Below are positions 19,390 to 31,440 of a stretch of 64,000 nucleotides of DNA, in pieces (within the stretch, counting starts at the first letter, position 1; every line of letters begins with the position of its first letter). The notes beneath the pieces were generated by a model. It was not told where the DNA came from and made no database searches. It was given only the letters and a program-made list of their open reading frames with translations. The position numbers and the translations under genes are program-made. The DNA is from Limnomonas spitsbergensis. Taxonomy: Eukaryota > Chlorophyta > Chlorophyceae > Chlamydomonadales. Where the stretch lies: positions 1,550,001 to 1,614,000 of the forward strand of contig JAYJMM010000029.1 in assembly GCA_037349105.1 (NCBI GenBank), in the 5' to 3' direction.

Positions 19390-21298
19390 TCACCAGATGT
19401 CCTCAGCGTACTCGCGGATGGTCCTGTCTGACGAGAACTTGCCACTCCCTGCCGTGTACATGATAGACCTGCCGGACAGATACGGAAGGGCAACCATCGT
19501 ATATAGACAGCATCCAAGATCCGGGGGGCAGACAAAGAGTCTCTTACTAGCTTGTCAAACTACCATTCCAGGCAACCATGTTCATGCTTTAAACGTTGGA
19601 CATCTGTACAACGGTCCCAGCATTTCTCACCTGCGGGTCCACTCATCCTGATCCTTGTAGATCTTGTCCACCTCTGCCTGGGCATCCAGGTATGCAGCGA
19701 AGTCGTTCGCCACCAGGAACCAGTCGTTGCCAACCTGACAGGGAGGGACAGCAGAGGAAGCTTAGGCTGCAGTAGCTGCTGGGTAATTAAGTAGTTTCCA
19801 AGTGTGGACAGATGGGGACCCAAACTTGCGAAATTCAGAACAGTCACATATACCTCACCTTCATGTTGCTGACACTGTCCACGAGGGGCTTGAAGTACTC
19901 CTTGTCACCAAACAAGCCGTTCTCGATGTCCTTCAACACCTCGAGGAACCTGAGAGTAAGTAAGAGGCTTAAAAAATTGCAGACCACATCAGCATACTGT
20001 AAAACCAGATAAGGTCGACGCAACCTCTTTGAGTACCACTATGACAATTTTTTTGCGCAGGCAAAAAGTACCCCCAAAAAAGTTCGCGCACGCGCAGCTG
20101 AACTTTTCTTAAATGAGTTGTTTGCTATATCGCGCAGCCGGTTAGAAACAATTATTTTAACACTGCCCAGCGCTCTTAGTTGGTCGTAAAATCAACTCCG
20201 AGCAGCTCTCACAGCCACTACGCTTCATCAACTCAATCAAAAACCTAGTTTCATGCTTCAAAGAACAGTACACGGTCAACAATCAGTGAATGGATGTCAA
20301 ATCAATCGGGTTTTCGATGGTAAATACACAAAAGACATCCCCCCCCAAAATAGTTTTTGGTACGTGACTGACCGGCCACGCATCCTTTTTGTTAATTATC
20401 ATGCTATCGCTTATGTACTTTGCACCCCCCCCCCAGATAATTAATTAATAGCAGAGTCAAACCCATTTCAAGGAACGTAAACTTTCATCAGAATATCCTG
20501 TGGACACAGCACAAACCAAACAGTCATGTACTCCTGATAAGGGGCCACGTATCCTCCACTCTTGCCCTCAATCACATCTATCCCCTCTTCCGTGTTCTCA
20601 CCTGGGGTCATACTTGAGGTCCTTGCGTTCCGCCCTGAGCTTCACAATTTCTTCAGACCTCACACCAAAGACAAACACGTTCTCCACGCCCGTCTCCTCA
20701 GCAATCTCAATGTTGGCGCCGTCCCATGTGCCGATGATCAGGCAACCGTTCATCTGGAACTTCATGTTGCTGGTGCCTGATGCCTCAGTGCCACCCGTGC
20801 TGATGTGCTGGGAGAGCTCAGCGGCGGGGATCAGAGTCTGTAAGGTGAGGTATGAAGAGCAGGCATGTTAGACATGCTTGAGGAGTTGACTAGATGACCC
20901 TCCTTGAAATAGCCCCATCACATCCTGATCAGTGCACCCTCCTGCCATATGGTAAGCATATGCATGCCTGCCTCATCTCAGTCCTGCAGCCCTCCTTACC
21001 TCAAATGTCCTTCATTTACAGCAGTTCTTGCAACCTCTCCATCCCCACCTCCCACCTCAGCCATGGAGACGTTGTAGTCGGGCAAGAAGTACAGGCGCAG
21101 CAGATCCTTGGTCTCCGGGTCGTGGTTGATCTTGGCACCCACAGCAGTCACCAAGCGGATGATGCGCTTGGCCATGTCATAGGCCGACGCAGCCTTTCCG
21201 CCGAACATGACCACGCGCGGCACAGCATTCTTGCGCTCCTCAGGCGTCATGGCCTTCAGCTGCTTCCACCGCCAGATAACAGACAGCACGTTCATGTA

Positions 21299-21330
<32 letters not shown>

Positions 21331-24300
21331 AGTCGTGGGGAGAGGACAAGAGTGGGTTTCCAGGATATTGGTAGTGGTTCATAGCGACATCATGCCACAT
21401 GTCAGGCTCAATGGCAAAGGGATAGCTTGATGTAAGGAAGCAAAGGTGCCGGAAATTGATGACCGGATGGCAAAAAGATGGAGAGCCTGGGGTTCTTAGC
21501 CGCCATTGCCTTGTTGTCCCAGGCGATAACCCCTTGTGTCCATGACCTGAACAGCAACTGACACAAGGAGCTACTAACAAAAGCCCTGGGACACCTAGAT
21601 CTGTTCATCCTTAGTACCTGGATATCAAACATGGCATTAATGTTTATGTTGTCTCCTGTCAGCTTCTTCACCAGCGCTACCAGCTTGGCCTTGCGCTGCT
21701 GCTTCACAGCCCGCCACTTGGCCTGCAGGGCCTTGTCCGTGGCCTTGGCGCGGAGGCCAGTCAGGAGCTCGGCATTGTTGATCCTGATGGAGGATGGATA
21801 TAGCAGGGGTAAGTTATTGACTGATGACACAGGAACATGTTGCGCAAATGGACACTCCTTCAGGACTAGACATGATATGCTTCATGCTATTTAGCCACCC
21901 TGCATGTAGACCAGCCACAAAGAGACCATGCCTTGTGAGCTACCCCTGCACCTGCCAATACCCAGACACCCACCAGTCCTCAGTCCCGAGGGTCTCGGTG
22001 ACCAGGGTCGCCAGCTCAGGGTTGCACCAGGCGAGCCAGCGGCGAGGGGTCACACCGTTGGTCTTGTTCTGGAACTTGTTGGGGAAAAGCTTGTAGAAGT
22101 CGTTAAAGATGTCGTACTTCACAATCTCGCTGTGGATAAACGCGACACCGTTGACGTGCGCAGAGCCAACGACGGCCAAGTAGGCCATGTTGACAAGCCT
22201 GCCAAGGGCCAGGAAACAGGAGCGGCTTCAAGGAGCATTCATCAAGTGGGGCACAGTAAATTTGCACAGCAAGAAAGCGTTTGCCGGGCAGGGTTGAGGC
22301 AGAGAAGGTAGCCCGGCACAGAATAAGGCTTGGTGTTCAGGAGTTGGGCGGGCACATAACATGTGTTGGACCACTGAAAGCCTGCAAGTACCTCCAACTT
22401 TTGGTTTACGTGCAACATCAAACTCACAGCTCGTCCTTGTTCCACTGGTTAGGGTGCACAATGGACATGGCATCGATCTTGGCCGCCTTGTCTGCCCCAG
22501 TCAGCTTGTTGCTGAGCCACTTGGTCCAGCCGTCATTGATGATCTCAATGATCTCCATGTGGCGGGGGAGCATCTTTGCCATCACCTTGACAGGCCACTT
22601 CTCAAGCGCCTCAGGCATCACCGTGTGGTTCGTGTAGTTGAGGATCTGCAGGCAGATGCGTGAGACCAGGCAGAGATTCAAATGCTGACCCTCGGTCCAC
22701 ATCACATAACCCACTCTGCCAAGATCATAATCCATCATTCACCATTAAGGGCCCCGCACATGGCACATATGCTCATTGTACCGTCTACCTTGGTGGTGAT
22801 GGTCCAGGCCTGCTCAAAGGGGAGGCCCTCAATGTCGACCAGGATGCGCACAACCTCGGCCACGGCAATGGTGGGGTGGGTGTCATTCATCTGGAAGGTA
22901 GCCTTCGTGGGCAGCAGATCCCACTTGGTGCCGTGTTTGGCCTTGAATCTCGCAAACACATCCTATCGGGACAGGAGGGCAAAGCATGTTATCATAATAT
23001 TCAAGCTGACGGATAATAAAACCCAAACATGAAGGCCATCTTGGAGCTTCACGCCTGTTTGATACCAGGACCTTCACCATGGATTGTTACATACTGTGAG
23101 AGGCACATGCAGGGCAGCATAAGGTCCTCTGCAGCCCAGGACAATTGATCCTCAATCTGGAAGATTCACACAATCGTACCTGGATAGACGCGGCCACGAA
23201 GAAGTACTGCTGCTTCAGACGCAGCTCCTTGCCCTCAGGGGTAGCATCGTTGGGGTAAAGCACGGCGATGATGCACTCGGCCTTCTCCTTCTCAAGCATG
23301 GACTGCGAGTATGACAAGCATTTGAGTGCTGGCAGACGTCACCGGAAACCAGACATGCTTACAGGAACATATGGGGCAATATGCTGAAAAGAGAGCTTGC
23401 ATGCGACCATTTGTATTATACTTAACAAAAGTAACAGATCACACCTTGTCATAGTCACCGGCGTTGAAGGCAGCCAGGTCAAACTCATTCAGAGGCAGGG
23501 CGTCCCACAGCCTCAGGTTGCCAACGGTTGGGGTCTTGAAGCCAGGGATGGGGTTGTCATAAGCTTGGGCCAGGACCTGAAGCAAGGCGGCAAGGTCGGT
23601 CCATCAGGGTTTTTCCTAAGCTTGGCGAGTTATGGTAGAGAGACGGAAATGCAGACAAGATCAGCATGCCCACACTTCATGCTGTATAGGGCATACGCAT
23701 GTTGAGTGGACCAACCTTTTGGTTAGGCTTCCAAACAGTCACTGTCTTGCCGTTGACAGTCGACTTCTCAGTCTTGCCTCCAAAGCCAATCTGGTACGTG
23801 ATCTCAGACCTCTTGATCTCCCAAGGGTTGCCATCTGTCAGCCAGACATCAGGCATCTCGGTCTGGTAACCACCCTCGTCAACGGCCTGTTCAAATATTG
23901 CAGACAAAGGTGAAAGTTTTCATAGGGTAGCAGAATCTCCTTCATCCTACCGGTACATGAGAAATAAAAATGGCAGTCTTCATCAGGGCTTGTTTTTCTC
24001 TGATTTCATTAAATCATATTTCTTACACAATTTTGTAGGCAGGAGTGCCTTCAGTCTGGTCATGCCTTTCATGCCCATGGCGGGCTCACCTGCTTGAACA
24101 TGCCATACTTGTAACGGATGCCATAGCCCCATCCTGGCAGATCAATATTGGCCATGGAATCAAGGAAGCAGGCCGCCAGCCTGCCCAGGCCACCATTCCC
24201 GAGAGAGGCATCGCGCTCTTGCTCCTGGATAGTCTCCATATCAAATCCAAGGGACCTCAGGGCATCGGCATAGGGGCCCTGAAGACCCAGGTTGAAGACG

Positions 24301-24906
24301 GCATTGGTCAGGGTCCTTCCCATCAGGAACTCCGCGCTCATGTAGTACACGAACTTCACGTCCTTGGCCTGCGGATGACGAGCGTTTCACAAAATACATG
24401 AATTGATGCCCAGATTGAAGAGAAATGTGATATCTCAATCCTATACTTATAATTGTGTATCTTAGCCATCATCGACATGGAGACTGATCTCGGCAAGATC
24501 ATGACTTCATCAGGCGAGAAGACATACAATCACATCAGGGATATCGATTTATTTGTAATTGATCAGACTATCATTACGATAGAGAAGGCACAGTGAGAAA
24601 GAGCTATGTGCGTACCTCCCAGTGAGCGTGCGTTTTGTTGAACTTTTCGATCAGTTCATCGCGTGCACTGTAGGCAACGGCACTGTAGGCATCCTTGGGA
24701 GTCAGCTTGTCAGTTGAAGACTTGCCGACAATGCTGCGGACCTTGCTCATGATTTGAGGCAGGGCAGAGGTCGCAGCACTGTTTGAGGCAACAGCGCGCT
24801 CAGCCTCAGCAACGCTGCGTGTGATAAGATTGACACGGCTAGGCTTGCTAGGGCGGATTGCCCCGGCAGTCCTCAGTCCAGAGGAAGAGTGACTGATGGT
24901 CTTCAT
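19390..24906 (-). CDS. Alpha-glucan (starch) phosphorylase, plastid-type leader
   Basis: Fourteen exons chain in phase to 853 residues: 24906-24616, 24368-24090, 23886-23716, 23576-23445, 23302-23180, 22962-22789, 22645-22428, 22198-21974, 21783-21618, 21328-21056, 20837-20602, 19949-19859, 19734-19631 and 19468-19390 (TGA). GT35 enzymes release glucose-1-phosphate from alpha-1,4-glucan ends using inorganic phosphate and pyridoxal phosphate. Family marks in order: [15 protein letters not shown], the glycine-rich [17 protein letters not shown] (residues about 152-168), [33 protein letters not shown], and the cofactor site [10 protein letters not shown] with Lys at about 710. The first about 70 residues are Ser/Arg-rich without acidic clusters ([20 protein letters not shown]), as expected for a plastid transit peptide. 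The roughly 80-residue insertion of the higher-plant plastid isoform is absent. The enzyme call is firm; the plastid location is inferred. Which algal paralogue it is cannot be decided here. Confidence 0.95.
20045..20475 (+). mobile_element. Half-copy of the foldback element in a phosphorylase intron
   Basis: This fills most of the intron 20601-19950. It is collinear with the right arm of the foldback element (about 26600-27030). Shared blocks include GCTATATCGCGCAGCCGGT, CACGGTCAACAATCAGTGAATGG, a CCCCCAAAATAGTTTTTGG-type block with GTGACTGACCG, and the terminal TAGCAGAGTCAAACC. The left arm is missing, so this is a one-armed derivative or a deletion product. Confidence 0.8.
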
Positions 24907-25963
24907 TCCGGAGGATGCAGATGTATGACAAAAGCAAATCGATTAAGGCCGATCTGACAAACTGAAGTCTTGAAGCAAAGTTGTATCGTTTGGCCTGATA
25001 CTCACGTGTTGCGTAAACCATGGAACCTAGGGTTATGGGGTGGGTTCAGGGGTGGGTTCAGTAGGCGGTCATGGAGAGCAGAATTGACGGTCTCCCGCAA
25101 TCAATGCCGTATACCTCAGCCTGGGCTTCATCGGTTCGTTCTTTTTTTAGTCATTCTCCTGATTCAGAGGGGACGTTAGCCTTAAGTAGAATGTTCCGTC
25201 CACGATGGCATTAGTCAAAACAGATACTCCTGACTTGCCATACATGCCATCCAAGTTGAACAAGTGCCCTGGTTGAATAGATAGTGTCCCTATCGATACT
25301 GCAAAGATCACCATGAGCTTCCTGTAGTTAGCACTCAATGGGAGTCCCTGGTGGAAGAGTGCTCCAGGATGCAATGAATAGTATACAGAAATATATACAG
25401 CAAGCAATCAAAACATGTGTCACGTTCTCAACGATCACTCCCTGACTGCTGACGGTCTCATGGCGGAAACAGGCGGAGGACATCTGTTGTGTTGACCATG
25501 TCACCTCAGTGGCGCAGTCCTGAGACTAGAGTGACGTCTATAACATATCAGCAAATCACAAACGACTCATGAAGAACAAAAATAAAACTGGTGAGGATGG
25601 CGTCGGGCAGATGTTTCCGAGGCACTGGATCCGCCCTGTATTGTCCGGAAAATGGACCTCACTGTTTTCAATCGCAGGTAGATGGTAGGCACACGTTTGA
25701 ATTTGAGCACTTCAGCTACATTCAAGTTATAACAGGCCAACATGCCTTGGTGCAACGAGCCCTGCTCCTTGGCCCACCAGCCGTAGGCCAGTCAAGATTT
25801 GATCTCATGTGGCCCATTGGTGGCCGCCTTGCGGTCCTCTGAAGGAGGTCTGGAGCGCACTCAATTGAACACTGGAAATCATGTCGACTGAGACAGCGGT
25901 ATTACAGTACTGGTTCCATGTGAAAGCCGTATTGTTGTACCCGGTTAAGAAACCTTTTGGGGG
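24907..25963. other. Spacer upstream of the phosphorylase gene
   Basis: Should contain the phosphorylase promoter and 5' UTR. Apart from one short interspersed repeat copy near 25.75 kb, no gene is supported. Confidence 0.3.
25740..25835 (+). repeat. Short interspersed repeat, copy 5
   Basis: GCCCTGCTCCTTGGCCCACC, then AGCCGTAGGCCAGTCAAGAT and GGCCCATTGGTGGCCGCC, in the same block order as the copy at 4.6 kb. Confidence 0.5.
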
Positions 25964-27039
25964 TATTGTAGAACGGGTTTGACTCTGCTATCAATTTATT
26001 ACTTGGGGGATGCGCGGAGTACATTCGAAATAGAATAATAATTAACAAAGGGGGGGGGGCGCACCCCATTTGTTATTTAACATTGCCGGTCAGTCACGGA
26101 CCAAAACAACTATTTTCGGGGTGCGCAGAGTAGTTGTTCCATACCTACCAATCTACCATCAAAAAAGTCGCGCGCTAGCGCGCGACTGAGTGTTAGATTC
26201 GACATCCATACATGATTGTTGACCGTGTACTGTTCTTCCAGGCATCAAACTAGGTGTATGATTGAGTAGACAATACGTTCCGTGGTGGCTGTAAGAGTTG
26301 CACGGAGTTGATATTACGACTGGCTGAAAGCACTGCGCGATGTTCAATTAATTGTTTCGGACCGGCTTCGCGATATAGCAAACAACTATTTTGCTTTAAC
26401 TGCGCGTGTGCGAAGTAGGGTATTTTAATATTTTATGCCTGCGCGACAAATTTGTTTTTTTGTTCTCAAAAGGGGGCGCGGACCCCATCCAGTCCGGTTG
26501 TACCGTAATTATTTTGTTACGTGATGATATGCATGTCGTGCCGTAAAACCGGATAGGGTCCGCGCATTCCTTTTGACAACAAATCTATAAATTCGTCGTG
26601 CAGGCAAAAGAATACCCTACTCCGCGCACGCGCAGCTGATTTATTTTTTAATAAGTTGTTCGCTATATCGCGCAGCCGGTCCGAAACAATTAATTTGACA
26701 CCGCGCAGCGCTTTCAGTCCGTCGTAAAATCAGCTCCGCACAGCTCTTACAGCCCACTACGTTCAGTTAACTCTATCAAAAATGATGCCAGAAAGAACAG
26801 TAGGGTACACGGTCAACAATCAGTGAATGGATGCCGAATCAGTCAGTCACGCGCTAGCGCGCGATCTTTTTGATGGTAGGTACGGAAAAACTGCTCCGCG
26901 CACCCCCCAAAATAGTTGTTTTGGTCCGTGACTGACCGACCGCGCACCCCTTATGTTTATTTATATTATATCGCGCATGTAATCCGCGCACCCCCCAAAA
27001 TAATTCATATATAGCAGAGTCAAACCTGTTCTACAGTAT
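25964..27039. mobile_element. Foldback element with long terminal inverted repeats (about 1.08 kb)
   Basis: The two halves are imperfect reverse complements over nearly the whole length, centred near 26.5 kb. Ends: TATTGTAGAACGGGTTTGAC at the left and GTCAAACCTGTTCTACAGTATA-type sequence at the right. Internal matched blocks include GTCGCGCGCTAGCGCGCGAC (26167-26186, itself a perfect palindrome) against CACGCGCTAGCGCGCGATC (26848-26866), and TTGACCGTGTACTGTTCTTC against its complement at about 26.8 kb. No transposase is encoded, so it is non-autonomous. A TA at each outer edge could be the target-site duplication, but this is not certain. Confidence 0.85.
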
Positions 27040-27639
27040 AGAGCCCTGGAGGCAGGGCGGCGTGCGGTGGTGGTGTGTTTGTGGTTTCGAGCCGCAAAAT
27101 AATAGCAGGTGAGAGGCAAGTTTCTTGTGACATTGACAGAAACTATAAGCCGAGCCACAGTGACAGGGAGGCAGCAGACATGTGAAGACAGGGAAGGCAT
27201 GGAAGGATGTTCAGTGGGCCAACACACCCGGGAGGAGCGCTGGCCAAAGAGGAAGAAAGACAACAGCCGTCCAAGCGCTTATTGGCTACTGTGGCAACAA
27301 CCACAAGCCAGAAAGTTCGCCGATGCCCCTGTCGGCTATTTAGAGGTCGTGGGTGAAGCAGGAACCGGCAGGGCACTTTTGAAGATGCAGGCATCCACAT
27401 CACTCGACAAAGAAAAGTCCATGGTATCGTAATACACATCTGGTCTCTGGTCAAAAAAATTGGGCCGCATGGGTGCCCAACTATCTGGTTACGAGAAAAG
27501 GAAACTACCGGTACCATAAAGAAAGAAAAACAGGAAGACAAGGGAGGAGGATTACGGCCCCTCAATAAAAGGCATTCCAGAGATTCCCCGGCCCCTCCAG
27601 ATTTTAGCGTTGGACAAGTCAATAGTTAAGAAAGGGGAG

Positions 27640-29200
27640 AAACCAGAAGAGGACCCAAAAGAAAAAGACCCCTCTCCCCCCAAAGGAATATAAACCAGAT
27701 TCCCCAGCCCCTGTAGAAACTAGCCCCAAACAACGTCTTCCACATCCGCCACAAAAGCCAGGGCCTCTCACCCATGCATGCCCTTGTACATATGGTGAAA
27801 GTCTGTGGCGGTCTCTGGGGGGCCTGCCCAGTCCCTCTGCCTAAGGTTGTCCTTGACGCTAGGGCATTGGAAGCAAACATGTAGCGCATCCTTCACATGC
27901 TTTGCCACCTCCCCTTGCCTTGCACTGCTGCAGAGTGTCCCACGTTGCTGACCGCTGCGCAGTCCTTTCTTATAACTTGTAACCGCACCGAGCGCAGCCA
28001 TAGGTTTGTGCGCACACAAGCACACGCCATGTTACTGGTGCGGCTCCCAGCATGCACCGTAGGCTGAAGCCGGGCATTGTAGGCGGCTGCAAACCTGTGT
28101 TCGGAGGCGGGGTCATTGGGTTCCTCTCCACTAGTTGCTTCCATTTGCACATGCTTCAGTGGCTGCGTCCAATGATTCGCTGTAGCACCTCGGACAGTGG
28201 TAGCGGCTGAATGGGAGAGACTGCCTGACAAAGGTTGGGGACAGCTGCTCCGCGCTCAAACCTCCTCCAGTGCCCTAATCAGTCCAATGCACCATGTGTG
28301 CTCTCCAGCCGGTGTTCTGTCAAGCCGCGAGCTGCATGTTGGCCGCCATGACTTCTGACAGGAGTGAGTTGTCGTGCTGTGCTACTGGTGCCACCATTGC
28401 CTTGTAGAAGCGGGGCACGTTCTACCAGACTACCACAAGTCTCATAGTAACGGCTGAGTCTGCAGCTCCTTAAGAACCCCTACATGGCAGCGGACGCATG
28501 TAGCCCCGCAGCGTGGCGCAGGTTCTGAAGTAGGATGGACTGCATCCTGCTTTTCCGGCAGTGACGTGACCGGAGGTGACCGGCGGCCCACATCACAACT
28601 CCGTAGTTTGCTGCAAGAACTGTGAAGGCGGCCACTATCCGGATGCGTGTAGGCAGATGATGCCTCAGTCACGCCTTGGCGGCCATGCGGCGAGCACGCT
28701 GCAGCGCGGCAGGCATAGGCCCCTCCCTCCCTTGCATGACCTTCCTCATGCTGCTGCTTTCGTGCTGAATGATGACTAAGAACTTGGACTCGCTTCAGCA
28801 CAGTCCTTTCTGAGCAGACCTGGGCAGGCTGTCCGCGCTGCGCTGCTAAGCGGCTGTTAAACACTTAAACCCCAAGATCCCTGTCTTGCTGACGTCGACG
28901 TGGAGCTATCTGTCCGCTGCGAGCTTATGACGGGCATCTTGCATGCCTTGCAGCCCGGAAAATGCCAGCTGGCATGGAGAGGTCACCTGCATATAGCTGG
29001 CACCGTAATAGGAGCATGGCCTCAAGCACAATGCCCTGTGCCGGGCACGGGGCTGCGAACATGCCCGGCATGTACCTGATGTAGAGGCTGTAGAGCAGAG
29101 GGCCCAGTGGGCAGCCCTGCTTGATGCCTCTGGTGCGAGGCACAAGGCCAATTTGTGTACCATCTGTAAGCTACACCTTATTGGGTAGCCTACGAGCAAG
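27640..29200 (-). mobile_element. Degenerate LINE, reverse transcriptase to C-terminal segment
   Basis: Reading leftwards on the minus strand, fragments appear in LINE order. First is a reverse-transcriptase core GIKQGCPLGPLLYSLYIRYM (about 29125-29065) and a catalytic-box remnant LYAGDLSM (YADD changed to YAGD, about 28995). Next is a thumb-like TRIRIVAAFTVLAANYGVVM (about 28640), then CACVRTNLWLRSVRLQ (about 28010), and the C-terminal DALHVCFQCPSVKDNLRQRD (about 27880) ending in GWEALAF-like sequence. Stops and frame changes break it and the catalytic Asp pair is damaged, so it is inactive. It is described only as a relic. Confidence 0.7.
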
Positions 29201-29209
29201 CACGGCTGG

Positions 29210-29840
29210 ACGCAAGCGGCGGTGGGGACCCCAGGGACCCTACCACCGAGCACAGATCTGCGGCAACCTACCGCGCCTGGTTCAAGTCCACGGCAGGTTC
29301 CGTGCTGGCGCAAGCCCAGAGCCGCACTAGTCAGAGGGAGTGTGCTTGTGTGCGCACCAATTTGCGACTGCGGCTTGGCGCGATCAGCACTGCTGATACC
29401 AGAGGACGGCGCAACGGTCAGCGGCGACAAGCACGCTGCTGCCAGCGGTGTTGGGCAGGGGGGGATAGCGAGGAGGTAGAGGATGCGCTGCATGTGTGCT
29501 TCCAGTGCCCTAGCGTCAGGGAGCAGTTACGGGAGCGGGGGTGGGCAGGTCCTCCGGGCGCTGCCACTAACTTCCACCAGTTGTACCAAGCTGAGCATGG
29601 GTGGGACGCACTTGCTTTTGTGGTCTGTGCTGTGGGCATTATTGAGGGTTAGTCTCTGGGGTTTCTGAGGCCGATGTCGTTGGCCTTGCCGGCCTTCTCT
29701 TTTGGCTTTTTTTTTTGTTGTTGTTGTTGTTTGCCCCCTTTTTAGTTTCTTCTCTTCTCCCTCTTGATCAGTGGAGCGCCCTCGCGGCCAAGCAGGGGTG
29801 GGATACGCTTGCTTTCCTGGACTTTTCTTTTCTTAGAGGC
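29210..29840 (+). mobile_element. LINE 3' end, plus orientation
   Basis: An open stretch to the stop at 29650-29652 includes ECACVRTNLRLRLG, RCCQRCWAGGD, VEDALHVCFQCPSVREQLRE, then GWAGPPGAATNFHQLY and GWDALAFV...IIEG. This is the best preserved copy of the C-terminal segment. A T-rich stretch with (TTG)n and a diverged tail (GCGCCCTCGCGGCCAAGC, about 29777) follow. It lies head to head with the minus-strand LINE relic. Confidence 0.7.
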
Positions 29841-29899
29841 TATGCTGAGGGGTAGTCTTGTTGGGGCTAATGGCTGCGCAAGCAAATGACTGCGCAATA

Positions 29900-30735
29900 G
29901 CTTCAGTGAAAAGAACTAAAATAGGAGTAACCCCCTTTCAGTGAAAAGTGCTGTGACTTCAGGAATATGACAGATTCCTGATCACTGCTGTTGAGACTCG
30001 AATCCCCAGCTGTAAACCTGGGGATCAGTCGATGTATTTAAGATAAGTATCCCCTGGACTACTTACCTGACTATTCTCTACTGTTGACAAGATTGCCTGA
30101 TGGGTCGACCCTTCCGAAGGTGACTGTAGTAGCAGTCGAAGTTGTAGTACACTGATGACAGGGTACGATGATCTTCAGTGGGAAGTCGCTTGTAGGCGAT
30201 CTTCAGATGGGGAGACTCGTTTGATGATCTATCAAGGAGTCGACTTGGAGCCTCTGGACTGGCTGTTGATGAAGTGTTGATGGAGTTGGTGGTGGTAAAC
30301 CAGCTGGAAGGCTGGAGAATGCCTGATAAGGGCCGAAATATCAAGAGAAGACCTCCAAGACTAAGCAGTGTTTGTGCTTGCTTAGACTGAAGGGTCGAAC
30401 AGTGTTTGTGCTTGTTCTGTATGATGGATCGATATTCGAGCAGTGTTTGTGCTTGCTGGAATAAAGTGAGCAGTGTTTGTGCTTGCTCGATGAGGAGTGA
30501 CTATGTAACTTCAGATTAAAGGGTGATTACGAAATCAGGGCTTCAAGTAAGAAAGAAATAGTGGCTGTAAGAGACAAAACAGCCACTTTGGGAGACAATA
30601 GAAGTGTGAACAACACACTTCACAGACAAACAGAGCAAGCACAGAAGTGTGACTGTGACAACAGTTTCACAAACAGAGTTCAACAGCAGAGATCCTTAGT
30701 TCAATAAAAGATAAACCAATAATACGCACGGTGCA
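29900..30735 (+). mobile_element. Possible non-coding mobile element with GGGCCGAAATATC motif
   Basis: A block with several small hairpins (for example CCCCAGCTGTAAACCTGGGG at 30003-30022) is followed by CCTGATAAGGGCCGAAATATC (about 30321-30341). Then come four GCAGTGTTTGTGCTTG repeats (30366-30485), a CAGATTAAAGGGTGATTACG block and a hairpin GTGGCTGTAAG...AACAGCCAC (about 30562-30593). The same order of motifs appears at 50.8-51.4 kb. No protein is supported. Confidence 0.4.
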
Positions 30736-30737
30736 CT

Positions 30738-30925
30738 AGTTCAGCATGACAGTCTCTAGTGCAACTCAGGTGTTGGACTTGGTCTGCTTAGCCTTCCCGG
30801 CCTCTCCTTTTGTTCCTTTCCCCCTCTCTTCCTTTTAGTGCCTCCTTAACTCCCTTCTGAACAGTTGGGCGCCCACGCGGCCGAGCTTTGAGCGGGCCCA
30901 GAGGTGTAACGTTATTGACCTTATT
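30738..30925 (+). mobile_element. LINE 3' UTR and tail
   Basis: From AGTCTCTAGTGCAACTCAGG to the tail GAGGTGTAACGTTATTGACC, almost identical to 16741-16920. Only the non-coding 3' end remains. Confidence 0.65.
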
Positions 30926-31440
30926 GGGTGGGAGGCTCTGGCTTTTGTTGAGGACGTGGTAGACTTTGTTGAGGGCTAGTCTACTGTCTTGTTTTTGCCT
31001 CCATGGGGACTGGCTCTTTCCTTTTTGTCTCTCTCTCTTGCTTTCAGAGGCAGGGATCCTTCGGTCTGCCTCTCCGTTTTCTGGAGGGGTGTCTTCTTCG
31101 CCCTTTGTGCGCCTCTCTGTCTTTCTCCTAGCCTTTGCTTCCTTTCCTCGTCCTACCAACCAGACAGGACGTCGGAAAGCCCACAGACAGGGGTGGGAGG
31201 CACTAAATTTTGTACTTTTAGTTGAGCTTTTTAAAGGCTAGTCTCTTCAGGGGCAGGGGATACGGTTTGACCGACCTTTGTGTTCTTTTTGTTTGGTGGG
31301 TGAACTTGCTATTATTTCTTTCCTCTTATGCCTTATGCCTTATGCCTTCTCCCTTGACTTTCCTGGCTGTCTTTTTGTTTGCCGACGTGGCCGAGCTTCA
31401 TCTCAGCATGGCCTAGAGGTGTAATGTCATTAACCTTATT
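30925..31440 (+). mobile_element. LINE 3' end, nested or abutted copy
   Basis: Starts with GGGAGGCTCTGGCTTTTGTTG (GWEALAFVEDVVDFVEG in frame, then TAG), directly after the previous tail. It ends with GACGTGGCCGAGCTTCATCT...GAGGTGTAATGTCATTAACC at about 31431. Confidence 0.6.
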
